Origin: Paraburkholderia bannensis
Lineage (GTDB): Bacteria > Pseudomonadota > Gammaproteobacteria > Burkholderiales > Burkholderiaceae
DNA: 64,000 bases
Assembly: GCF_014200455.1 (NCBI RefSeq)
Contig: NZ_JACHBW010000004.1
Coordinates: 357,486-421,485, forward strand
Reading direction: 5' to 3'
Part shown: positions 34,477 to 43,653 of the stretch, one piece after another
Numbering within the stretch: the stretch's first letter is position 1
Layout of the letters: each line of letters opens with the position of its first letter
Notes under the pieces: model-generated
The model's input: the letters and a program-made list of their open reading frames with translations, nothing else
Told to the model about the DNA's origin: nothing
Databases searched by the model: none
Position numbers and translations under genes: made by a program

Positions 34477-37400
34477 TTACGCGTCCACCGTGCTCGGCGA
34501 ATGGCGCGCATTATCCTTCTGCGCGACGTGGATCTTGCCGCCCGCGAGCGTACGCAGCACCACGTAGAACACCGGCGTGAGCAGCAGGCCGAACGCGGTC
34601 ACGCCCAGCATGCCGAAGAACACCGCGATACCCATTGCATGACGCATTTCCGAACCCGCACCCGAAGACAGCACGAGCGGCACCACACCCATGATGAACG
34701 CGATCGACGTCATCAGAATCGGGCGCAGACGCAGGCGGCTCGCCTCGATGGCGGCGGACAGCGGCGTATGGCCGTCATGCTCCAGTTCGCGTGCGAACTC
34801 CACGATCAGAATCGCGTTCTTCGACGCCAGCCCCACCAGCACCATCAAGCCGATCTGCGTGAAGATATTGTTGTCGCCCTGCGTGAGCCACACACCGGTC
34901 AGCGCACACAGCACGCTCATCGGCACGATCAGGATCACCGCGAGCGGCAGCGTCAGGCTTTCGTACAGCGCAGCCAGCACGAGGAACACCAGCAGCACGC
35001 TGATCGGGAACACCCACACGCCCGCATTGCCTGCCAGCACCTGCTGATACGTGAGGTCGGTCCACTCGAACTTCACGCCGCGCGGCAGCACTTGCGCCGC
35101 AATGCGCTCCGCCGCTGCCTGCGCCTGGCCCGACGAATAACCCGGCGCCGGGCCGCCATTGATGTCAGCGGCGGTGTAGCCGTTGTAGCGCACCACCATT
35201 TCCGGGCCGTACGTGGGCGACACCGTCACCAGCGACGAGAGCGGCACCATATCGCCGGCGGCGTTACGCGTCTTCAGTTGCAGGATGTCGTCGGCTTTCT
35301 GGCGGAACGGCGCATCGGCCTGCACACGCACCTGATAGACGCGCCCGAAACGGTTGAAGTCGTTCACATACAGCGAGCCCAGGTAAATCTGCATCGTGTC
35401 GAACACATCCGTCACCGGTACGCCAAGCTGCTTGGCCTTGGTGCGATCGAGATCGACATTGAGCTGCGGCACGTTGATCTGATAGTTCGAGAACGTCGGG
35501 CCCAGTTCCTTCGTCTGCGAAGCACGCTTCACGAAGTCCTGGGTCGCGCGGTTGAGCGCTTCATAACCGAGCGCGCCATGATCCTCAAGCTGCATCTTGA
35601 AGCCGCCGAGCGTGCCGAGGCCAAGCACCGGCGGCGGCGGGAACACAGCGATAAACGAGTCCTTGATCGCGCCATACTGCTGGTTCAGCGCACCCGCAAT
35701 CGCGCCCGCCGACAACGCCTTGCCCTTGCGTTCCTTGAACGGCTTGAGCGTGACGAACACGATGCCCGCGCTCGAACTATTCGTGAAGCCATTCACCGAA
35801 AGACCCGGGAACGCCACGGCGCTTTCCACGCCCGGCTGCTTGAGGGCAATCGCACTCATCTCGCGAATCACGTTTTCCGTGCGGTCGAGCGACGCGCCGT
35901 TCGGCAACTGCGTGAAGGCAATCAGATATTCCTTGTCCTGCGCAGGCACGAAGCCGCCCGGCACGATACGCGCCATCAGCACGGTGGCGCCCAGCAGCAC
36001 CACATAGACCACCAGCATCGCGCCCTTACGGCGCAGCACGCCGTTCACGCCACGGCCATAGCTTTCCGAGCCGCGATGGAACACCTTGTTAAAGCGCTTG
36101 AAGAACCCGCCCAGCACACGATTCATCGCACGCGTGAGCCAGTCTTCCTTCGCATCATGACCACGCAGCAGCAGCGCCGACAATGCCGGCGAGAGCGTGA
36201 GCGAGTTGAACGCCGAGATCACCGTCGAAATGGCGATGGTCATCGCGAACTGTTTGTAGAACTGGCCCGTGAGACCGCTCATGAAGGCGAGCGGCACGAA
36301 CACAGCCACCAGCGTGAGCGCGATGGCGATAATCGGCCCGCTCACTTCCTGCATGGCCTTATACGTCGCATCGCGCGCCGATAAGCCGCTTTCGATATTG
36401 CGCTCGACGTTCTCCACCACCACGATCGCGTCGTCCACCACGATGCCGATGGCCAGCACCATGCCAAACAGCGAAAGCGCGTTGATCGAGAAACCAAACG
36501 CCAGCAGCAGCGAGAAGGTGCCGACGATCGACACCGGCACGGCAATCAGCGGAATGATCGAAGCGCGCCACGTCTGCAGGAACACGATCACCACGATCAC
36601 GACCAGCGCAATGGCTTCCAGCAGCGTGTGAATCACCGCCTCGATACTGGAACGCACGAACTGCGTCGGGTCATAGACGATCTTGTAGTCCACGCCTGCG
36701 GGCATATCCTGCTTGAGGTCCTTCATCGCCGCGCGCACCTGCTCGGAAATCGCGAGCGAATTCGCACCCGGCGCCTGGTTGATCGCAAGCGCCACCGCAG
36801 GTTTGTTATCCAGCAGCGAACGCAGGCCATATTCCGAGGCGGCAAGTTCGATGCGCGCGATATCGCGCAGATAGGTCACACCACCGTCGGGATTCGTCTT
36901 GACGATGATGTCGCCGAATTCGCTTTCCGTGCGCAGACGGCCGCGCGCGTTCACGTTCAGCTGCAATGGCGTGCCAGGGACGCTCGGCGATGCGCCGATC
37001 ACACCGGCGGCCACCTGCACGTTCTGCTCGCGGATCGCATTGACCACGTCCTGCGCGCTGAGGTTGCGCTGCGCCACCTTCTGCGGATCGAGCCATACGC
37101 GCATGGCGTAGTCGCCCGAACCCCATAGCTGCACTTCACCGACGCCCTGGATGTTCGACAGACGATCCTTGACGTTGAGCAGCGCGTAATTGCGCAGGTA
37201 CGTCATGTCGTACTGATTGTTCGGCGAGATCAGGTGGACCACCATCGTGAGCGTCGGCGAGCTCTTGATGGTCGTGATGCCCAGCCGCTGCACGTCTTCC
37301 GGCAGGCGCGGCAGCGCCTGATTCACGCGGTTCTGCACCAGCTGCGTGGCCTTGTCCGGATCGGTGCCCAGGCGAAACGTGACGGTCAGCGTGAGATTGC

Positions 37401-37662
37401 CGTCGCTATTGGCCTGAGACTGCATGTACAGCATGTTCTCGACGCCGTTGATCTGCTCTTCGAGCGGCGCGGCCACCGCCTCGGCAATCACTTTCGGGTT
37501 CGCGCCGGGATACTGCGCGTGGACCACCACCGAAGGCGGCACGACCTCGGGGTATTCGGAGATCGGCAACTGGAACAGTGCGATCACCCCGGCCAGCAGG
37601 ATCAGCACGGACAGCACGCCCGCGAAGATCGGCCGGTCGATGAAGAATTTCGATATGTTCAT
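34477..37662 (-). CDS. ceoB: RND multidrug efflux pump (CeoB/BpeF type)
   Basis: A 1061-residue inner-membrane hydrophobe/amphiphile-type RND transporter. Helix 4 carries the proton-relay acids in GIVVDDAIVVVENVER, and the porter domain has the usual repeats (ADAINGGPAPGYSSGQ region and FEWTDLTYQQ). The N-terminus MNISKFFIDRPIFAGVLSV and the C-terminal half GLASKNAILIVEFARELE match the AcrB/MexF-like group. In Burkholderia, pumps of this locus export chloramphenicol, trimethoprim and fluoroquinolones and are induced by salicylate; I infer the same range here. It is preceded by the fusion protein (95 bases away) and followed by the channel gene. Confidence 0.93.
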   Translation of the reverse strand: MNISKFFIDRPIFAGVLSVLILLAGVIALFQLPISEYPEVVPPSVVVHAQYPGANPKVIAEAVAAPLEEQINGVENMLYMQSQANSDGNLTLTVTFRLGTDPDKATQLVQNRVNQALPRLPEDVQRLGITTIKSSPTLTMVVHLISPNNQYDMTYLRNYALLNVKDRLSNIQGVGEVQLWGSGDYAMRVWLDPQKVAQRNLSAQDVVNAIREQNVQVAAGVIGASPSVPGTPLQLNVNARGRLRTESEFGDIIVKTNPDGGVTYLRDIARIELAASEYGLRSLLDNKPAVALAINQAPGANSLAISEQVRAAMKDLKQDMPAGVDYKIVYDPTQFVRSSIEAVIHTLLEAIALVVIVVIVFLQTWRASIIPLIAVPVSIVGTFSLLLAFGFSINALSLFGMVLAIGIVVDDAIVVVENVERNIESGLSARDATYKAMQEVSGPIIAIALTLVAVFVPLAFMSGLTGQFYKQFAMTIAISTVISAFNSLTLSPALSALLLRGHDAKEDWLTRAMNRVLGGFFKRFNKVFHRGSESYGRGVNGVLRRKGAMLVVYVVLLGATVLMARIVPGGFVPAQDKEYLIAFTQLPNGASLDRTENVIREMSAIALKQPGVESAVAFPGLSVNGFTNSSSAGIVFVTLKPFKERKGKALSAGAIAGALNQQYGAIKDSFIAVFPPPPVLGLGTLGGFKMQLEDHGALGYEALNRATQDFVKRASQTKELGPTFSNYQINVPQLNVDLDRTKAKQLGVPVTDVFDTMQIYLGSLYVNDFNRFGRVYQVRVQADAPFRQKADDILQLKTRNAAGDMVPLSSLVTVSPTYGPEMVVRYNGYTAADINGGPAPGYSSGQAQAAAERIAAQVLPRGVKFEWTDLTYQQVLAGNAGVWVFPISVLLVFLVLAALYESLTLPLAVILIVPMSVLCALTGVWLTQGDNNIFTQIGLMVLVGLASKNAILIVEFARELEHDGHTPLSAAIEASRLRLRPILMTSIAFIMGVVPLVLSSGAGSEMRHAMGIAVFFGMLGVTAFGLLLTPVFYVVLRTLAGGKIHVAQKDNARHSPSTVDA

Positions 37663-37757
37663 GAGTCGCTCTTTTGATTCGGATGACTAACTGGATGCGA
37701 AGGTCGCGCAGGCAGCGCACCTCGACTACGACTGCGCTGCCTGCCGGTTGCCGCGAC

Positions 37758-38978
37758 TCAGGAAGCCTTGGCGTTCTTTGCCTGGGAAGGCGTCGCCATG
37801 GCCGACGCAGCGTCGCCGTCGGGGTCGCCGTTCATCGGCACGATATGCGAGCGCACGGCTTCGCCCGGCCGCACGCGCTGCGTGCCGTTCACCACGACGT
37901 TATCGCCCTCTTTGAGGCCATCCACGATCACGCGCAGATTGCCCTGCTGGCCCGCGATCTGCACATTGCGATAGGCCACCTTGCCCGCGCCGTCCACCAC
38001 GTAGACGTATTTCTTGTCCTGATCCGTGCCGATGGCCGCTTCGTCCACCAGCAGCGCCGGATGCGGCGCGCTGCCGCTCACCTTGATGCGCGCGTACAGA
38101 CCCGGAACCAGCGCGCCATCGGCGTTGTCGAAGCGCGCGCGCACGCGGATCGTCCCCGACGACGTATCCAGCCGGTTATCGACCGATTCGATCGTGCCCG
38201 AGCGCGAATAACCCGTTTCGTTGGCCAGTCCCAGATCCACCGGCACCTTCGAGCCATCTTTCATATGGCCGATATAGTCGAGGTAGGTCTGCTCGTCCGC
38301 ATCGAATTCGGCGTAGATCGGCGAGACGGACACCAGCGTCGTGAGCGGCGGCGCGCTCGCACCGGCCGACACCACGTTGCCCACGGTGATTTCCGCGCGC
38401 GAGACGCGGCCCGATACCGGCGCGACGATGCGCGTGAAGCCCAGGTTGATCTGCGCGGCTTCGAGCGCCGCCTGTGCGGCCTTCAGGTTCGCGCTGGCTT
38501 CACGCGCGGCGTTCTGTTTCTCGTCGTAATCGCGCTTCGCGATGGCGTTATCGCCAATCAGGCGCTGCGCACGCTCCCAGTCGCTCTGCGCGTACCCCGT
38601 GCGCGCCTGCGCGGCGGCAACCTGCGCGGCGGCCTGATCGACCGCGGCCTGATACGGACGCGGATCGATCACGAACAGCGTGTCGCCCTTCTTCACGAGC
38701 GCGCCGTCGCGGAAATTCACCGAGACGATCGTGCCCGAGACCTGCGGACGCACATCGACCTTTTCGATAGCCGCGAGACGGCCCGAATAGGTCTGCCAGT
38801 CGGTGATATTGCGCTTCACCACGGCAGCGACGTCCACTTCAGGCGCGGGCGGCGCTTCGGCGGCAACAGCGGTGTGCGTGTTCAGGCGCATCGCGCCCAG
38901 GGTGCCGAGTCCCGCGACGACGAGAACGGCGACCACCGCGAGCGCGATGCGCGTACGGGAATGCGAGTTGAGTGACAT
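37758..38978 (-). CDS. ceoA: RND efflux membrane-fusion protein (CeoA/BpeE type)
   Basis: A 406-residue periplasmic adaptor. One N-terminal membrane anchor (IALAVVAVLVVAGLGTLGAM) precedes the biotinyl-lipoyl-like domain (VDVRPQVSGTIVSVNFRDGALVKKGDTLFVIDP), an alpha-helical hairpin, and the beta-barrel (RIVAPVSGRVSRAEITVGNVV). It bridges CeoB to the OpcM channel. ATG at 38978 has GGAG upstream. Between this gene and the pump lies about 95 bases. A lipobox is absent, so it is anchored by the uncleaved helix. Confidence 0.92.
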   Translation of the reverse strand: MSLNSHSRTRIALAVVAVLVVAGLGTLGAMRLNTHTAVAAEAPPAPEVDVAAVVKRNITDWQTYSGRLAAIEKVDVRPQVSGTIVSVNFRDGALVKKGDTLFVIDPRPYQAAVDQAAAQVAAAQARTGYAQSDWERAQRLIGDNAIAKRDYDEKQNAAREASANLKAAQAALEAAQINLGFTRIVAPVSGRVSRAEITVGNVVSAGASAPPLTTLVSVSPIYAEFDADEQTYLDYIGHMKDGSKVPVDLGLANETGYSRSGTIESVDNRLDTSSGTIRVRARFDNADGALVPGLYARIKVSGSAPHPALLVDEAAIGTDQDKKYVYVVDGAGKVAYRNVQIAGQQGNLRVIVDGLKEGDNVVVNGTQRVRPGEAVRSHIVPMNGDPDGDAASAMATPSQAKNAKAS

Positions 38979-39073
38979 GGCGGGCTCCAGGATAGTGAGT
39001 GGTTTTTGTTGGTTGGATACGATCTTCGGCGCGCGTAACTAACACGGAAAAAGCAGACGAAAAAAAGCGCCTG

Positions 39074-39997
39074 CTATGAATGCGTGCCGGCTTCGAAACA
39101 GCAGCGGAAAAAGCGCACCGCTTCGGCGAGCGCATCCTGATGCGCGCCAATCTGCGCGTGAGAGACGCTCGGGTATCGCATCACATGCGTGCGCACGCCC
39201 GCTTCGATCAGGCGCGCGGCGTATTTCTCCGCTTCAATATGCAGTACGTCGTTTTGCGCGGTAACGATAAAAGTAGGCGGCAATCCCGCCAGCCGCGTGC
39301 ACTCCAACGGTGCGGCATACGGGTGCATGCGCTGCGCCGCTTCGGGCAGATAAGCGCGATAGCAGGCCGCGCATTCGCTCGCGGAAATATCGGAGGCAAG
39401 GCGCGCTTCGTCGCCCAGACGCGTGAGGCTGGGGTCGAGCATCGGCGCGAACAATGCCTGCGCCGCGAGTTTCACGTCGCCGCGATCCCGTCCGATAAAA
39501 GCGAGTACGTTGGCGATCTGGCCGCCCGCGTCGTGCCCTGCGGCGACGATGCGTTTCGCGCTGCCGCCAAACGCGCGGGCCCGCGTGAGCACCCACAGCG
39601 CCGCGCGGTGCGCATCTTCAGGCGCAGTCGGAAACGGAAACTGCGGCGCGAGCGAGTAGCCCACGGAAACCACCAGCGCCGGTAAGTGTTTTGCGAAAAA
39701 ACGGCTCGCGGCTTCGCCGTCGTCGAGCGCGCCGCGCACAAAACCGCCGCCGTGAAAATAAAGCAGCACCGGCAGATTGCTCGCGCCCTGCGGACGATAA
39801 AGCCGCAGCACGATATCCTGCGCGTGACCGGCGATCGTCACTTCGCTTACGTCGATTGCCGGCACGGCACGGGCTTTAGGCGCGGGCGCGGCGGACAGAC
39901 GGCGCGCGCCCGGCTCTGCGGGCACGACTTCCGGGGCCGCGTCAGTTTCAGCCTGAGCGGCAATCGTCCACGGCGTCGAGCGTTTAAATGCATCCAT
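39074..39997 (-). CDS. llpE: Lipase-like alpha/beta hydrolase of the efflux operon
   Basis: A 307-residue alpha/beta hydrolase of the hormone-sensitive-lipase group, equivalent by position to LlpE of the ceo and bpeEF operons. The oxyanion motif HGGGF is present, followed by GYSLAPQFPFP. At the nucleophile elbow it reads GHDAGGQ instead of GDSAGG, so the catalytic Ser is replaced by Asp. Acid (QNDVLH) and His (SVSHAQIG) positions are conserved. It may use an Asp nucleophile, as in dehalogenases, or be inactive. Start at 39997 (MDAFKRSTPW) is the first ATG in frame; an upstream TTG at 40012 is possible. It is first in the operon, 95 bases before ceoA. Confidence 0.85.
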   Translation of the reverse strand: MDAFKRSTPWTIAAQAETDAAPEVVPAEPGARRLSAAPAPKARAVPAIDVSEVTIAGHAQDIVLRLYRPQGASNLPVLLYFHGGGFVRGALDDGEAASRFFAKHLPALVVSVGYSLAPQFPFPTAPEDAHRAALWVLTRARAFGGSAKRIVAAGHDAGGQIANVLAFIGRDRGDVKLAAQALFAPMLDPSLTRLGDEARLASDISASECAACYRAYLPEAAQRMHPYAAPLECTRLAGLPPTFIVTAQNDVLHIEAEKYAARLIEAGVRTHVMRYPSVSHAQIGAHQDALAEAVRFFRCCFEAGTHS

Positions 39998-40185
39998 GTC
40001 GAAACGGCGCAAAGCGCGAAAGTAAGTTTGAATGGTGCGAATTGTGGGTTCGGCAGACTTGCAAATAAATGCCTATAATCCGGCAACACAATTCGGCGCA
40101 CCTGAACAATGTGTTTCCTTTAGTCGCCTCGCGCGCATCATCGAGCGCCGTGGGACGTGCGTCCGATGACTTTTGGAGAGTGGCA

Positions 40186-41190
40186 ATGGATCGCCTTCAG
40201 GCCATGCAGGTGTTCACCCGTGTCGTGGACACCAACAGTTTCACCCGCGCCGCCGAAACGCTCGACATGCCGCGCGCCTCGGTCACGACGATCATCCAGA
40301 ATCTCGAAGCGTTTCTTGGCGTGCGCCTCATGCACCGCACCACGCGCCGCCTCTCGCTCACGCCGGACGGCGCGGCGTATTACGAGCGCTGCGTGCGCAT
40401 TCTTGCGGATGTCGAAGAAACCGAGACCACATTCCAGGATCGCAACCGCAAACCGCACGGCAAGCTGCGCATCGATATGCCGGGCTCGATCGGCCGGCTG
40501 ATCGTGATTCCGTCGCTGTGCGAATTCCATACGCGCTATCCGGATATCGATCTGCAACTGGGTTTGACGGACCGCCCCGTCGACCTGCTGCAGGAGGGCG
40601 TGGATTGCGTGGTACGTGTGGGCGCGCTGCAGGATTCGTCGCTTGTCGCACGTCGCATCGGTCTGTTCGAAGGCGTCTCGTGCGCCGCGCCGTCCTACCT
40701 GGAACGCCACGGCACGCCGAACACGCTCGAAGAACTGGCAGAGCACCGCGCCGTGAATTATTTTTCGAGCCGCACGGGCCGCGTGATCGACTGGGCGTTT
40801 CTGGTCGACGGCAAGGAAGTCGAGGTCAAGATCAAGAGCATGGTGTCGGTGAACGACGCGGACGCCTATGTAACGTGCGGCATCGAAGGCTTTGGCCTGA
40901 TCCAGGCGCCGCGCTACATGGTGCTGCCGCATCTGAAATCAGGCCAGCTGATCGAAGTGCTGCCCGACTTCAAGCCGCTGCCGATGCCTATTTCAGCGGT
41001 CTATCCGCATAGCCGCCATCTTTCCCCGAAGGTGCGCGTATTCGTGGACTGGATCGCGGAAGTGTTCGACCGTTGCCCGCTGCTTTCGGGCCGTGGTTCG
41101 CTCGACAAGACCTGCACGATGCGCACGATGGAGGAGCGCGAATCGGCGCCGAATCTGGAAACGCCGGTGATTACGGAGTGGGCGGCCTAA
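40186..41190 (+). CDS. ceoR: LysR-type regulator of the efflux operon (CeoR/BpeT type)
   Basis: A 334-residue LysR regulator divergent from llpE-ceoAB-opcM. The HTH is at residues 1-65 (MDRLQAMQVFTRVVDTNSFTRAAETLDMPRASVTTII in outline), with the TTRRLSLTPDG wing and a co-inducer domain. In Burkholderia the matching regulator activates the pump in response to salicylate or folate-pathway stress. The ATG at 40186 has GGAGAG upstream; the open frame further left has no site. The gene ends just before a 13-bp terminator hairpin at 41239. Gene symbols in this cluster are assigned by locus order and similarity of products. Confidence 0.88.
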   Translation: MDRLQAMQVFTRVVDTNSFTRAAETLDMPRASVTTIIQNLEAFLGVRLMHRTTRRLSLTPDGAAYYERCVRILADVEETETTFQDRNRKPHGKLRIDMPGSIGRLIVIPSLCEFHTRYPDIDLQLGLTDRPVDLLQEGVDCVVRVGALQDSSLVARRIGLFEGVSCAAPSYLERHGTPNTLEELAEHRAVNYFSSRTGRVIDWAFLVDGKEVEVKIKSMVSVNDADAYVTCGIEGFGLIQAPRYMVLPHLKSGQLIEVLPDFKPLPMPISAVYPHSRHLSPKVRVFVDWIAEVFDRCPLLSGRGSLDKTCTMRTMEERESAPNLETPVITEWAA

Positions 41191-41238
41191 AGATTCTCAG
41201 TCGGCCTCTCAAAGCTCGACCGGGGATCTGACCCCGCT

Positions 41239-41277
41239 CAATCGCGCGCCGTGCAAGGATTTGCCGGCGCGCGATTG
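41239..41277. terminator. Terminator hairpin after the LysR gene
   Basis: CAATCGCGCGCCG (41239-41251) pairs perfectly with CGGCGCGCGATTG (41265-41277) around a 13-base loop, 49 bases past the ceoR stop. Only a short T-rich stretch (TATTTGTG) follows. A smaller dyad (CGGGG/CCCCG) lies immediately before it. Confidence 0.75.
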
Positions 41278-41449
41278 TATTTGTGCCTGCGCATCTAAGC
41301 GGCTCGAAATCCGATTGTTCCGGAATTTCGACAATTGCTTTCGCGTTCGTGCCGTTTATCGCACGCGCTCATTTGCCTACATTTGCACCTGTCGCCGCAG
41401 CGCCCGATTCAAACATCGACGCAAAAGGCATCCAAAACAGGAGCAGATC

Positions 41450-41812
41450 ATGAAACGCACTCTCGCAAGCACCCTCGGCGCCACGCTTATCGTCACGCTG
41501 GCCGCCAGCGCATCGGCATTCGCAGGCGGCATCGGCCGCGCTGGGACGTACGGTCCGCAAGGCGATACGCAGCCGGCCACGCAAACCACGGCGCAAGTCG
41601 AGCAGGTACAGAGCGTGGATAACAGCGCACCGAAGACCCGCGCGCAGGTGAAGGCGGAAATCGTCGAGGCATATCGCAACGGCACCTTGCCCGCGCTGAA
41701 CAAGACGAGCTATCCCAACCAGAGCCTGATCGGCCGTACGCAAGCCGAACGTATCGCGCTACAGGAAAACCGCGCCAACGAGACGACCCGCGTCGCACGC
41801 GCTGGCGAATAA
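41450..41812 (+). CDS. DUF4148 domain exported protein
   Basis: A 120-residue periplasmic protein. The signal peptide is MKRTLASTLGATLIVTLAASASAFA, and the DUF4148 hallmark KTRAQVKAEIVEAYRNGTLP follows in the second half, ending with TSYPNQSLIGR. DUF4148 proteins are numerous in Burkholderiaceae and their role is unknown. The short mini-ORF at 41877 follows it on the same strand. Confidence 0.85.
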   Translation: MKRTLASTLGATLIVTLAASASAFAGGIGRAGTYGPQGDTQPATQTTAQVEQVQSVDNSAPKTRAQVKAEIVEAYRNGTLPALNKTSYPNQSLIGRTQAERIALQENRANETTRVARAGE

Positions 41813-41876
41813 ACGGCGAATCAACATCTCGCCGATTGATTGAATCGATCAATCACTTCGATAAGGATAGCGAATC

Positions 41877-41948
41877 ATGACTCCGCAATCGTCTGAACTC
41901 GACACCTGGGACAACACCACGCCTGTGTGGACGCCGTTCCGTCATTGA
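41877..41948 (+). CDS. Possible 23-residue peptide, unknown
   Basis: The ATG at 41877 opens MTPQSSELDTWDNTTP then VWTPFRH and a stop, with AAGGA nine bases upstream and a strong terminator 18 bases downstream. Two tryptophans, an aromatic-rich end and lack of a signal sequence are visible. A dyad (GATTGAT 41834-41840 / ATCAATC) precedes the start. It is not a PqqA-like sequence (no Glu-xxx-Tyr). Its closeness to the DUF4148 stop allows co-transcription, but short length makes a chance frame possible. Confidence 0.4.
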   Translation: MTPQSSELDTWDNTTPVWTPFRH

Positions 41949-41966
41949 GCGCCACGAATTGACAAA

Positions 41967-41996
41967 GCCCGGCAAGTCTACGAGAGATTGCCGGGC
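41967..41996 (+). terminator. Rho-independent terminator
   Basis: GCCCGGCAA (41967-41975) pairs with TTGCCGGGC (41988-41996) around a 12-base loop, with a CTTTG tail. It ends the DUF4148 transcript and sits before the convergent adhesin gene. Confidence 0.85.
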
Positions 41997-42041
41997 CTTT
42001 GTCATGCGGCGATAAAACCTATCGCTGCCATGCCTTGACGT

Positions 42042-43388
42042 TTACCACTGGTAGCCGCCGCCAATGGTCACGCCGGTGTTGCCCTGGCTGCTGGAACTGG
42101 CCGCGAGTTTGCCGACCCACTTGTTGTTTTCCGAGACATAGGAGATGCCCAGTGCAGCGCCAGTCTGGCCACCGATATGCGAAGTGCCTGCCGCGACCAT
42201 GGTCTTGCCGGGTGCGGTCGGTTGTGGCAGACCCGCGATGGCCATTGCCGCAGCCGCCGCGCCGAACGCCTGGCGTTGCACATCGCCGACCTGCTGCTGC
42301 ACGCCCGCAATCCGCGCGTCCGTATAGCTCTGCGAACTGGATTGCATCGCGTTGAGCTGGTCGACGTTCACGGCGTCCGTGCCAGCGGTACCAGCAGCGA
42401 CGTTGGTGATCTGACGCTCGTTACCCGCCGAACCCACCGATACCGTGTTGTCGCGATCCGCGACCGAGTTCGCGCCCAACGCGACCGAGTTCGCACCGCT
42501 CGCGACAGCGTTCGGACCAACCGCCGTGGCGTGCGCCCCGCTGGCAACAGCGGCTTCCGTGGCGCGATCGCCATTGGCAGCGACGAACGGATTCGATGCG
42601 CTGGCCGCTTCTTGCGAGATCGCGGAAATGGCGTCGTTCATCTGGCCGACGTTGACTGCATCAGTATCGGCCGTGCCAGCTGCTACGTTATGCAGCGCGA
42701 CCGGCGAGGACGCGCCTGCGCCACCGAGGGTCACCGAATCGTGTGCCGACGAGTCGTAAGACACCGCATCGGCCGCTGAGGCCTGCAGGCTCTTGATTGC
42801 ATCGCTATTTGCCGCGGTGCGGCCATCGAGGTTCGAGAGCGCGGCACCGGCATTGTTGAAGGTCTGGCCGCCAATCGCATATTGCGGTGCAGAAATGGAG
42901 CCGTCCGCGTTGACAGTCGATCCACCACCCAACGCACTGGCGGTCGAACTGGCGAGGCCGAACAGTTGAGAACCGTTTACCGCTTGTTTGCTTGCCGCAT
43001 TAACGATTGCGGGAGCCACGCCGTCAATCGTCACGCCACCGGCGCCGATATCCTGGAACGAAAGATACGATTTGCCGCCCGTCGTCGCGTTCTTGAGCAT
43101 GAACTGGATCTGGTTGTTGCTCATCACCATCGCGGCGTCACCGCTATCGCCCATTACCGCATAATCGTCGGCGTTGACGTTCGAGAAAATGGTGGTCGGC
43201 GACCAGGGGCAGCTAACCGAACTGAGTCCACCAGTGGAATAGTCGGTAAAGGCACTCGCGTCTTTCAGGCAGAGATCGGTGGCGGAAGCCAGCATCGGCA
43301 CCGCGAGAGTTGTACAGCCAGCGGCTGCGAGCAGGATATGCACGAGACGGCTCGGAGTGAACGTTTTATGGCTTCGGGTCTTTTTCAT
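42042..43388 (-). CDS. Trimeric autotransporter adhesin (YadA-anchor type)
   Basis: A 448-residue trimeric autotransporter. It has a signal sequence of about 40 residues, a head with the degenerate collagen-like YadA repeats ([32 protein letters not shown]), neck motifs ([16 protein letters not shown]) before a coiled stalk, and the C-terminal four-strand anchor ending [13 protein letters not shown] with a terminal aromatic. It should be displayed on the outer membrane as a trimer and mediate adhesion. The family's extended signal peptide region is not obvious. Start at 43388 ([11 protein letters not shown]) is preferred by signal-peptide shape; an ATG at 43430 is also in frame. It is convergent with DUF4148. 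Confidence 0.85.
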   Translation of the reverse strand: MKKTRSHKTFTPSRLVHILLAAAGCTTLAVPMLASATDLCLKDASAFTDYSTGGLSSVSCPWSPTTIFSNVNADDYAVMGDSGDAAMVMSNNQIQFMLKNATTGGKSYLSFQDIGAGGVTIDGVAPAIVNAASKQAVNGSQLFGLASSTASALGGGSTVNADGSISAPQYAIGGQTFNNAGAALSNLDGRTAANSDAIKSLQASAADAVSYDSSAHDSVTLGGAGASSPVALHNVAAGTADTDAVNVGQMNDAISAISQEAASASNPFVAANGDRATEAAVASGAHATAVGPNAVASGANSVALGANSVADRDNTVSVGSAGNERQITNVAAGTAGTDAVNVDQLNAMQSSSQSYTDARIAGVQQQVGDVQRQAFGAAAAAMAIAGLPQPTAPGKTMVAAGTSHIGGQTGAALGISYVSENNKWVGKLAASSSSQGNTGVTIGGGYQW

Positions 43389-43653
43389 GGTTACAAGAAG
43401 TTCTTGACGGTTTATGACTTTCTTTAGCATTCCTCACATAAAAGAAAACGAATCTTTAATTTCCAGAGGACAGCTATTGGATAAAAAACGTGCGTATAGA
43501 GATTCTTCAAGCATCGATGGATCGCTTACCCACCGTCACCTGATATATCCTTAACGCTGACGCCATTTTTTCAAAAGTCCAACCATCTAGATATCGAAAT
43601 TCTTCGATTCGAACCGGGCACATCAACCGGGCGATAAACCCCGGTTGACGTGC

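Noticed and set aside
34501..36384. 627-codon rightward open frame
   Set aside because: It is antisense to the RND pump gene; Arg/His-rich composition marks it as a shadow.
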